Source: VMCP01 sp964492925 (GTDB taxonomy: Bacteria > Bacteroidota > Bacteroidia > NS11-12g > UBA955). Taken from it: DNA of 30,268 nucleotides. The position numbers and the translations under genes were made by a program. Shown here one piece after another: positions 25,601-30,268 of the stretch; the first letter of the stretch is position 1, and each line of letters begins with the position of its first letter. Location: NCBI GenBank assembly GCA_964492925.1, contig CAZBMF010000022.1:1-30268 (forward strand), read 5' to 3'. The notes beneath the pieces are model-generated. The model ran no database searches. It was not told the DNA's origin and saw nothing but the letters and a program-made list of their open reading frames with translations.

Positions 25601-26406
25601 GCAAATACCGTCCCCCCGGAATACCCATTTCCCAAATCGTCATAGGTGCCAGTACATCCAAAATTATCGGCACGAGATCCACTGTACGAACTAAAAACCA
25701 AAATTGGATCCACCACGATTTTACTGCGTCTTTTGTATGGTGAACTTAATATTTCATATCTGATTTTGTTGCCATTGATTTGGTATTTACAATCAATGGG
25801 TTCATTGGGATTTCCTTTTTCATAAACCAAAGGAATCGATTCTTCCCAATTTAATATAGAAGTTTTAAATTCAATTGCGGTTTTCGACAATTGCTTGATT
25901 TCTGCACCATTTACCTCAATTTCTATGTCGTTTAATTTTGAGGGACTACAGATCCAATTATATTTAATTCCACCTTGGCTTGCTATTATCTCTAAATCTA
26001 CCCCATTATAAATTCCAAAAACTGTTAATTTGGAATATTTAAATACCTGATTTACCCAATTTTGAGGATTTTTACCCAAAAAGAAGTTTAAATAATCAGA
26101 ACTTTTTGTCCCGTCAAAAGAAATGCTATTAAACCGGGCATTTTTCAATTTCAGTTGTACTGCATGAGAAGGAATTTGAAGATTTTCAGCTGATTTATCA
26201 TGTATTTCCATGATTTTTTCAGCATCCCAGAAATGAAACCACAAACCATCATCACACAGCCAAAAATTTCCAATATTCAGAGCAGCAAAAGCTTTCACTT
26301 TTGGGGGAAACTGACCTTTATTTTCAATAAACACTTCCGATTGAGCAAACAATTTGGTTGCACAATACAAGATGATTATCAATGATATCAGTTTCTTTTT
26401 AAACAT
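22672..26406 (-). CDS. Large T9SS type B secreted protein with SBBP beta-propeller repeats
   Basis: A 1244-residue secreted protein. The signal peptide covers residues 1-22 (MFKKKLISLIIILYCATKLFA, then QS). Next is the ENKGQFP motif that begins a widespread N-terminal domain of Bacteroidota secreted proteins (DUF7948-like). Then come SBBP-type propeller repeats (about 230-700), with phrases such as AAILKFNASGSMLLYSTYLGGS and YYVAKFNPSGTQLLSSTFIGGS. A region of Ig/Fn3-like modules follows (about 760-1140). The last ~90 residues are a gliding-motility-associated type B sorting domain: WVPDAFTVNGDKLNEVWG, VYDRWGQKIWES, WDGTIDGVKVPDGVYAW. Such domains direct export by the type IX system. An SVCAGCRQNG cysteine pair lies near residue 700. 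ATG 26406 begins the signal peptide. A near-match box (GAAATTTG, 26416-26423) ends 9 nt upstream. Confidence 0.93.
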   Translation of the reverse strand: MFKKKLISLIIILYCATKLFAQSEVFIENKGQFPPKVKAFAALNIGNFWLCDDGLWFHFWDAEKIMEIHDKSAENLQIPSHAVQLKLKNARFNSISFDGTKSSDYLNFFLGKNPQNWVNQVFKYSKLTVFGIYNGVDLEIIASQGGIKYNWICSPSKLNDIEIEVNGAEIKQLSKTAIEFKTSILNWEESIPLVYEKGNPNEPIDCKYQINGNKIRYEILSSPYKRRSKIVVDPILVFSSYSGSRADNFGCTGTYDDLGNGYSGGTVFAAGLPTTTGAFQINFGGGKPEDLGYGGSRDAAILKFNASGSMLLYSTYLGGSNNEQPHSMVVDSLHNLYVMGTTKSFDFPVTNGAYDMSHNGSYDYYVAKFNPSGTQLLSSTFIGGSNQDGVGADRSLNPVDDYPLIYNYADEFRGEIITDNKNVYVCGSTFSTDFPVTGSLNVNVVEQDAVVFSLNSQLSVLNWSNLLGDNDKYFDAFYGLALGKNNDLYCAGGTNSKGLKNSFPGMWLNSALGDVDGMLVRYSKLNGAMLTGKYYGTNVYEQAYFVQTDLSGNPYIFGQTEGNLPIINSRFNQPGTGQFITKHSQDLSQIFIQTTFGANGNLPNISPSAFLVDRCERIFVSGWGGTTNTALYDVNTGNPKIHRNKGNTRNLSLTSDAIQKNTDGSDFYVAVFSKNMYDLAFATYFGGVSTGSRKAEEHVDGGTSRFDKKGIIYQSVCAGCRQNGLFPTTLGAYSRTMNSNNCNNALFKIDFENLNKKPFMRDSFIKVTATQDISTLHIAYDNDVFDTVKLLYKWISRGGMTANDTAIVTTVSAINHARLTLNWKTTCTSFSKDTAKLLVMVIDCGCPQPDTTYTILSILVQEPPVVVPPDAICVSYDRQTSQMKISWPQITIPTQFFKYFLLEKTNPNGSKQIVDTIFSNLASFFLDNNVITPQTNNYCYELIGVNICNIKVSSNFKYCTIRELNNTIDPVHLIHATVFEDKRVDVKWESSKELDFKEFEIYKYPKGGNLPTVPSFVIKDTFLRDSSFNVDKESFCYRIMVVDKCGHISQLSNQGCNIVITGSSVEAPDYYFNLNWADYTEWDAGVDKWVLERQYASIPFTNVYSDAQNRYYKDANLDFDWGGYWYRAIATEKPSSTKKYTATSESNWIYLYQPPEVWVPDAFTVNGDKLNEVWGTCPIFVKGYSMKVYDRWGQKIWESFDKKKQWDGTIDGVKVPDGVYAWLLNFDGWDEKHYQKTGTVMIIH

Positions 26407-26512
26407 GAATTTGTACAAATTTCGTTTAAAAGTTGCACGTTTCTTATCATAGACAAGAAAATTTCAAGTAAAGTTTTCTCATTTATCGCAATTTTTAAGA
26501 AATAAGTTTACC

Positions 26513-26520
26513 TAAATTTG
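26513..26520 (+). promoter_or_regulatory. Predicted -7 promoter element of fmt
   Basis: TAAATTTG matches TANNTTTG perfectly and ends 6 nt before ATG 26527, so the predicted leader is about 3 nt. Confidence 0.62.
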
Positions 26521-26526
26521 CAAAAT

Positions 26527-27438
26527 ATGAGAATTGTCTTTTTTGGAACACCTGAATTTGCAGCCCATTCATTAGAAAAAATAGTGAATGAAGGTTTCAA
26601 TGTGGTTGCCGTAGTCACCGCTCCTGACAAACCTGCAGGTAGAGGAAGACAATTAAAGGCCAGTGAGGTTAAAGAGATGGCTTTAAAATTAAATTTACCC
26701 TTGCTACAGCCTACAAATCTCAAAGACCCTCAATTTTTGATGGATTTTAACAATTTTCAAGCCGATTTAGGAGTTGTAATAGCATTTAGAATGTTACCAA
26801 TATCGGTTTGGTCAGCACCCAAACTGGGAACAATTAACTTACATGCATCATTATTACCTAATTACAGGGGGGCGGCGCCTATACAACATGCAATCATTCA
26901 AGGAGAAAGCATTACGGGTGTAACTACATTCTTTTTAAAACACGAAATTGACACAGGTGATTTAATTGATCAAGAAGAGGTCAACATTGAAGAAAACGAA
27001 ACTGGAGGTTCTCTCCATGATAAATTGATGGAGGTTGGAGCAAATCTCATGGTTCAGTCGTTGCACAAAATTGAATCATTGGGTTCTAACGTACCAACTG
27101 TCCCTCAAAAAAATCTTGAAAGTTTAAAATCAGCTCCAAAATTAAATCGCGATTTCTGCAAAATAGACCCTAAGCAAAACGCCCAATCCGTCATCAATAA
27201 AATTAGAGGTTTATCTCCATATCCTGGCGCATGGATTGATTCGCCATGGGGCGAAATGAAGATTTTCGAGGCACAACAATTGGGCAACAATGAACTTTCC
27301 AACGACAATTCGTTGCTTTTCATCGAACATAAAAAAATATTTTTACGCTGCTCTGATGAGTGTATCGAGGTGAAAGCCTTGCAAATACAGGGAAAATCAA
27401 AGATGGATGCAAAATCTTTTATCAATGGTTTGAAATAA
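26527..27438 (+). CDS. fmt: Methionyl-tRNA formyltransferase
   Basis: Formylates initiator Met-tRNA using 10-formyl-tetrahydrofolate. The N-terminal Rossmann domain opens with RIVFFGTPEFA. The catalytic triad is Asn104, His106 (INLHASLL) and Asp142 (IDTGD), and SLLPNYRGAAPIQ at 108-120 is the family signature. The C-terminal OB-like tRNA domain includes INKIRGLSPYPGAW. The 303 residues match the family. I chose ATG 26527; the frame also contains a TTG at 26518, but it lies inside the -7 box and so cannot be the start on this transcript. It is transcribed divergently from the T9SS cargo gene, with 120 nt between the starts. Confidence 0.97.
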   Translation: MRIVFFGTPEFAAHSLEKIVNEGFNVVAVVTAPDKPAGRGRQLKASEVKEMALKLNLPLLQPTNLKDPQFLMDFNNFQADLGVVIAFRMLPISVWSAPKLGTINLHASLLPNYRGAAPIQHAIIQGESITGVTTFFLKHEIDTGDLIDQEEVNIEENETGGSLHDKLMEVGANLMVQSLHKIESLGSNVPTVPQKNLESLKSAPKLNRDFCKIDPKQNAQSVINKIRGLSPYPGAWIDSPWGEMKIFEAQQLGNNELSNDNSLLFIEHKKIFLRCSDECIEVKALQIQGKSKMDAKSFINGLK

Positions 27439-27450
27439 TTGCAAAAAAAA

Positions 27451-27469
27451 TATTGTTTTTTTTACAATA
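27451..27469 (+). other. Short hairpin after fmt (TATTGT / ACAATA)
   Basis: A 6-bp perfect stem, TATTGT and ACAATA, with seven T in the loop, 12 nt after the fmt stop. It lacks a GC stem and a T tract after it, so it is a poor intrinsic terminator. It may take part in folding of the following long gap (27439-27601), the longest non-coding stretch in the window. Confidence 0.3.
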
Positions 27470-27502
27470 AAATTTGCTTTTCACAATATTATAGTATTTA
27501 TT

Positions 27503-27527
27503 GCGTTTTCAAATAAACAGAAAACGC
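27503..27527 (+). promoter_or_regulatory. 8-bp perfect inverted repeat upstream of the sigma-factor gene
   Basis: GCGTTTTC (27503-27510), nine bases, GAAAACGC (27520-27527). It lies 74 nt before the sigma-factor ATG. It is GC-flanked in an AT-rich gap, so it stands out. It could be a protein-binding operator or an RNA hairpin in the leader. If transcription starts at a degenerate box (TAAAATTTG, 27468-27476), it would be in the RNA. Confidence 0.6.
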
Positions 27528-27584
27528 CTATAAGCTACACAAATACTCAACGAACACTTTTTATTTAACAACTTAGTTAATCCG

Positions 27585-27591
27585 AAGGAGG
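27585..27591 (+). promoter_or_regulatory. Strong Shine-Dalgarno sequence of the ECF sigma-factor gene
   Basis: AAGGAGG with 10 nt between AGGAGG and the ATG at 27602, the same spacing as in rpsA. It fixes the start codon over a second ATG four codons later. All other starts in the window that I inspected lack such a site. Confidence 0.9.
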
Positions 27592-27601
27592 AGTATTTAT
27601 T

Positions 27602-28183
27602 ATGGCAGTAGCAATGATCACAGACGGTGTATTGATTAAACACTACATCGAAGGCAACCAAGGAGCATTTGAGACCTTGTTAAAACGACATAAAAATCGT
27701 ATTTTCTCTAGTATTTACGCCTTAGTGGGAGATAAATACATTGCAGAAGATATCTTCCAGGAAACCTTCATTAAAATCATCCACTCCATAAAAGCGGGTA
27801 GATACAACCATGAAGATAAGTTTTTACCATGGGCAATGAGAATCTCTCGCAATATGTGCATCGATTCTATTCGTCAAAGAAAAAGACTTCCGATTGTAGT
27901 TGACAGTGAAGGCAACGATATTTTGAACAACATTGGAATATTCGAAAAAAGTCAAGAAGATTTGCATATCCACATTGACGAAATGTCTATGTTAAGAAAA
28001 TGGATTTGGGAATTACCTGAAGAACAAAGAGAGGTATTGGTACTTAGAAATTACGCCGACTTAAGTTTCAAGGAAATAGCAGTAATTACCAACACAAACA
28101 TTAACACTTGTATAGGCAGAATGCATTATGCCATTCTCAATTTGAGAAAAATGATGCAAAAAAATTCTGTTAAAGTAAAATAA
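27602..28183 (+). CDS. ECF-type RNA polymerase sigma factor
   Basis: A 193-residue sigma-70 family protein with only regions 2 and 4. Region 2 runs from about residue 20 to 95, with EDIFQETFIKII (49-60) and the DNA-melting part FLPWAMRISRNMCIDSIR (74-91). Region 4 runs from about 130 to 185, with the helix-turn-helix DLSFKEIAVITNTNINTC (153-170) that reads the -35-like element. It resembles a sigma factor that I recall as broadly conserved in Bacteroidota, but I do not know its regulon. The start at 27602 is fixed by a strong SD. A small gene resembling a short cytosolic anti-sigma factor follows, separated by a hairpin. Confidence 0.92.
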   Translation: MAVAMITDGVLIKHYIEGNQGAFETLLKRHKNRIFSSIYALVGDKYIAEDIFQETFIKIIHSIKAGRYNHEDKFLPWAMRISRNMCIDSIRQRKRLPIVVDSEGNDILNNIGIFEKSQEDLHIHIDEMSMLRKWIWELPEEQREVLVLRNYADLSFKEIAVITNTNINTCIGRMHYAILNLRKMMQKNSVKVK

Positions 28184-28189
28184 AATCAA

Positions 28190-28225
28190 AAGTCTGACGT
28201 TATTTATGTAATTAACGTCAGGCTT
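28190..28225 (+). promoter_or_regulatory. 13-bp hairpin directly abutting the anti-sigma-like start codon
   Basis: AAGTCTGACGTTA (28190-28202), a 10-nt loop, TAACGTCAGGCTT (28213-28225), with one T-G wobble and otherwise perfect pairing. The next base is the A of the ATG at 28226. There is no T tract, so it is not a standard terminator. It may tune translation of the downstream gene, stabilise the upstream mRNA 3' end, or bind a protein. Confidence 0.7.
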
Positions 28226-28456
28226 ATGATAAAATCTATTACCCAAACTGATCTTATTTTATATCATTACAATGAATGCTCAATAGAGACCAAATCATTC
28301 ATTGACAGCAATATAGAAAGCAATCCAGAGTGGAAAGATTTCTTAAGTCAACTTGATGTTGTACAATCTGCTTGCTGCAATTTTGCAGCCCCCAACCCTA
28401 CTTCCATCAATATTATTTTAGAAGAAAGTGCGGGAAAAGAACAACATTCATTCTAA
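28226..28456 (+). CDS. Small anti-sigma-factor-like protein
   Basis: A 76-residue soluble protein with no membrane segment and no zinc-binding HxxxCxxC motif. The pattern DLILYHYNECSIETKSFI, an acidic middle part, then APNPTSINIILEES resembles the short cytosolic proteins that often follow ECF sigma genes in Bacteroidota (DLhxYhYxE..., then PS..sI..IL). Position supports this: it lies 42 nt after the sigma gene on the same strand. By analogy it would bind and hold the sigma factor, but no such member is known to me by name. The hairpin at its start could set the ratio of the two proteins. No SD is present. A non-regulatory small protein is the alternative. Confidence 0.6.
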   Translation: MIKSITQTDLILYHYNECSIETKSFIDSNIESNPEWKDFLSQLDVVQSACCNFAAPNPTSINIILEESAGKEQHSF

Positions 28457-28483
28457 TCGTTTCAAAAATTGATCATCTGATTG

Positions 28484-28491
28484 TATTTTTG
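28484..28491 (+). promoter_or_regulatory. Predicted -7 promoter element of the 2OG oxygenase gene
   Basis: TATTTTTG matches TANNTTTG perfectly and ends 4 nt before ATG 28496. The transcript would begin within about one base of the start codon. Confidence 0.62.
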
Positions 28492-28495
28492 TTAC

Positions 28496-29446
28496 ATGGA
28501 ATACATCCCAAAACTAGATTTATCTGATTTTTTATCTAACCGTCCAGAATTAAAAGCAAAATTTGTTGCTGATTTGGGACATGCATACACTGAAATTGGA
28601 TTTGTGGCCATCAGAAATCATGGAATTCCAAAGGAAGATCTTACGAAACTATATGAAAATGTTGAGGCCTTCTTCCATTTAGATTCGTCTATCAAACTTA
28701 AATACGATGACACTTCGGGCGGTGGACAAAGGGGATACACTGGATTTGGCAAGGAGCATGCGAAAAATAGAAATTCCGGTGATTTAAAAGAGTTTTGGCA
28801 TTTCGGTCAATTCATTGATAATTCGGACCCGAACGCACCACAATTCCCTCAAAATAAATCTGTTACAGAAATACCTGATTTCAATCTTTATGGTGAAAAA
28901 ATTTATAAAGCCTTGGAAAATACTGGTGTTCAAATGTTGAGGGCCATTGCTTTGTATTTGAATTTAGAGGAAGATTATTTCGACAAAAAGGTTTGGAATG
29001 GAAATAGTATTTTAAGGGCAATTCACTATCCTCCTATCACCGAAGATCCAAAGGATGCCATTAGAGCTGGTGAACACGAGGATATTAATTTAATAACCCT
29101 ACTGGTGGGTGCTAGTGCCGACGGATTGGAAGTTTTAAACAAACAAGGTAAATACATTGGTGTTACAGAGGTAACAGACCATATTGTTGTGAATGTTGGA
29201 GATATGCTAGAGCGATTAACTAATGACAAACTCAAAAGTACCACACACAGGGTTGTAAATCCTCCTCAGGAAAAGTGGCATGAACCAAGATTTAGCATTC
29301 CTTTTTTCTTACATCCAAGACCAGAAGTTCGTTTAGATTGTTTGGAAAATTGTATCGATGAAAACAATCCAAAGAAATATAAGGATTGCACAGCCAATGA
29401 ATTTTTAATTCAAAGACTTACCGAAATAGGCTTGATAAAAGCTTAA
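28496..29446 (+). CDS. 2-oxoglutarate/Fe(II)-dependent oxygenase, isopenicillin-N-synthase-like family
   Basis: A 316-residue non-heme iron oxygenase. The N-terminal DIOX_N region has GFVAIRNHGIP (35-45). The catalytic jelly roll carries the iron triad His194, Asp196 (EHEDIN) and His251 (TTHRV), plus the RxS motif for the 2-oxoglutarate carboxylate (RFS, 265-267). Bacterial relatives include the ethylene-forming enzyme and many proteins of unknown substrate. Nothing around it suggests a beta-lactam pathway, so I do not call it a penicillin gene. I chose ATG 28496; the frame is open to a TTG at 28481, which precedes the predicted transcript. Its stop shares the palindrome TTAA with the stop of the convergent thioesterase gene. 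Confidence 0.9.
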   Translation: MEYIPKLDLSDFLSNRPELKAKFVADLGHAYTEIGFVAIRNHGIPKEDLTKLYENVEAFFHLDSSIKLKYDDTSGGGQRGYTGFGKEHAKNRNSGDLKEFWHFGQFIDNSDPNAPQFPQNKSVTEIPDFNLYGEKIYKALENTGVQMLRAIALYLNLEEDYFDKKVWNGNSILRAIHYPPITEDPKDAIRAGEHEDINLITLLVGASADGLEVLNKQGKYIGVTEVTDHIVVNVGDMLERLTNDKLKSTTHRVVNPPQEKWHEPRFSIPFFLHPRPEVRLDCLENCIDENNPKKYKDCTANEFLIQRLTEIGLIKA

Positions 29447-29961
29447 ACAAATAGGTTTTTTAGTTCCTGCGCTTCTTCTGGTTTCATTTTACCAGCCAGA
29501 ATAAGTCGTACCTGACGACGTCGCAAGGCACCATCGAATTTAGATTGTTGATCTTCATTTTGAGGGACAATTTGCGGCACTTTAACAGGTCTATGACGAC
29601 TATCTAGGGCAACAAATGTGTAATAAGCCTCATTACTTTTAATTTTTTCACCACGAGGGATGCTGTTGGCATAAACCTCAATAAAAACTTCCATACTTGA
29701 ATTGAAGGCTCGCGTTACATAAGCCGTTAGGGTAACCACATCCCCCAAACGGATACTTTCTTTAAAAGAAACACTGTCTACAGAGGCGGTAACTACGAGA
29801 GAATTACTATGTTTTTGTGCTGCAATAGCGGCACAAATATCCATCCAATGCAGAAGTTTCCCTCCCATTAAGTTGTTGAGTGTATTGGTATCATTTGGCA
29901 ATACAATTTCATTCATTTCTGTCAATGAATCCAATGGTGACTTTGGGTTTGTGTTGTTCAT
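29443..29961 (-). CDS. Acyl-CoA thioesterase, hotdog fold (YciA/ACOT7-like)
   Basis: A 172-residue single hotdog domain that hydrolyses acyl-CoA to free acid and CoA. The motif TLNNLMGGKLLHWMDICAAIAA (28-48), with Asn29/Asn30 and Asp41, is the signature of the YciA/cytosolic acyl-CoA hydrolase group. TASVDSVSFKESIRLGDVVTLTAYV continues the fold, and YTFVALD is also typical. The last 40 residues are an extra charged tail (RRRQVRLILAGKMKPEEAQ). The gene lies behind the rpmA terminator. I see no clear TANNTTTG box in the short gap, so it may depend on read-through or a weak promoter. It overlaps the oxygenase stop by 4 bp. Confidence 0.92.
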   Translation of the reverse strand: MNNTNPKSPLDSLTEMNEIVLPNDTNTLNNLMGGKLLHWMDICAAIAAQKHSNSLVVTASVDSVSFKESIRLGDVVTLTAYVTRAFNSSMEVFIEVYANSIPRGEKIKSNEAYYTFVALDSRHRPVKVPQIVPQNEDQQSKFDGALRRRQVRLILAGKMKPEEAQELKNLFV

Positions 29962-29975
29962 GGTATGTTTAAAAC

Positions 29976-30002
29976 AAAAAAGGGCGATAAAAATACCGCC
30001 CT
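29976..30002 (-). terminator. Intrinsic terminator after rpmA
   Basis: On the minus strand: AGGGCGGTA, loop of four T, TATCGCCCT, then a run of T. The 9-bp stem includes one G-U pair. It lies 21 nt after the rpmA stop and directly before the thioesterase gene. Confidence 0.82.
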
Positions 30003-30023
30003 ATATTCAAAGTTTTCGTTAAA

Positions 30024-30268
30024 TTAAGCTTGAGCTTGAGGCGCAACAACAGAAACAAAGCTTCTGCCATCTTTACCTTTTCTAAATTTCACTACACCAT
30101 TAGAAAGTGCGAACAATGTATGGTCTTTACCAATACCTACGTTCACTTCAGGATGATGCTTAGTACCTCTTTGACGTACAATGATATTTCCAGCTTGAAC
30201 GATTTGTCCACCGAAAATTTTCACGCCAAGACGTTTACTGTGAGATTCTCTTCCGTTTTTGGTGCTAC
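30024..30268 (-). CDS. rpmA: 50S ribosomal protein L27 (partial, N-terminus off the window)
   Basis: The N-terminal tail of L27 reaches the peptidyl-transferase centre. The frame runs through the right edge: the 14 codons before the apparent GTG at 30224 continue as STKNGRESHSKRLG, the conserved L27 N-terminal region. So the gene starts a few codons beyond the window, and the GTG at 30224 is internal (Val). The rest, KIFGGQIVQAGNIIVRQRGTKHHPEVNVG, is standard L27. In most bacteria rplU precedes it, here off-window. A terminator follows. Confidence 0.96.
   Translation of the reverse strand, partial: STKNGRESHSKRLGVKIFGGQIVQAGNIIVRQRGTKHHPEVNVGIGKDHTLFALSNGVVKFRKGKDGRSFVSVVAPQAQA

Noticed and set aside
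26454..26482. AGAAAA...TTTTCT imperfect inverted repeat between the T9SS gene and fmt
   Set aside because: Only 6 perfect pairs plus wobble in AT-rich sequence; expected by chance.
28481..28495. Upstream TTG start for the 2OG oxygenase
   Set aside because: It precedes the predicted transcript start, and the ATG at 28496 gives the family-typical N-terminus.
28496..29446. Possible isopenicillin N synthase / beta-lactam cluster
   Set aside because: Only the general 2OG oxygenase fold and motifs are present. No NRPS or other beta-lactam genes are nearby.
1..30268. CRISPR arrays, tRNAs, insertion sequences, prophage, integrases
   Set aside because: I looked through the gaps between genes, all shorter than 170 bases, and saw no regular repeats, cloverleaf, transposase or terminal repeats.

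Overview
This window reads as ordinary chromosome from a free-living, AT-rich member of the Bacteroidota. Four things point there: a very large secreted protein with a C-terminal type IX secretion (gliding-type, type B) sorting domain and an ENKGQFP-type N-terminus; -7 promoter elements of the Bacteroidota type TANNTTTG in front of many genes; an almost complete lack of Shine-Dalgarno (SD) sequences; and the set of protein families. I cannot assign an order or family. I see no tRNA, rRNA, CRISPR array, insertion sequence, phage gene or integrase. Every gap between genes is shorter than 170 bases.

Layout. Positions 1-1951 (minus) hold the N-terminal two thirds of ribosomal protein S1 and a Gfo/Idh/MocA oxidoreductase. 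Positions 2019-4853 (plus) hold a GT39-like membrane glycosyltransferase fused to C-terminal TPRs, ending at a bidirectional terminator. Positions 4905-9722 (minus) are a tight five-gene operon: serS, a YfiT/BstA-like DinB protein, cystathionine beta-synthase, map, and an MBL-fold hydrolase. Next come a secreted DUF2147 protein (plus), a tRNA nucleotidyltransferase with an HD domain (minus), a second GT-C-like membrane protein (plus), an FtsE-like ATPase (minus), and a SNF2 helicase with uracil-DNA glycosylase (minus). Positions 17764-22641 (plus) carry free-methionine-R-sulfoxide reductase, an MFS transporter, RNase R and a polyprenyl synthetase. Positions 22672-26406 (minus) are the T9SS cargo protein. 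Positions 26527-29446 (plus) hold fmt, an ECF-type sigma factor with a small anti-sigma-like partner, and a 2-oxoglutarate/Fe(II) oxygenase. The window closes with a hotdog thioesterase and the 3' part of rpmA (both minus).

The most interesting signal is in how transcripts begin. Seven genes have a perfect TANNTTTG box just upstream. In six of them the box ends only 4-10 nt before the start codon, so the predicted mRNAs are leaderless or nearly so and cannot carry an SD. Only two genes in the window have a strong SD: rpsA (AAGGAGG, 10 nt before a TTG start) and the ECF sigma factor (AAGGAGG, 10 nt before ATG). Both have room for a real 5' leader. The sigma-factor leader also holds a perfect 8-bp inverted repeat, and a 13-bp hairpin sits directly against the start codon of its anti-sigma-like partner. 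In this phylum the ribosome is known to mask its anti-SD, so these two genes may be controlled by the state of the ribosome. That control is inference; the sequence features themselves are directly visible.
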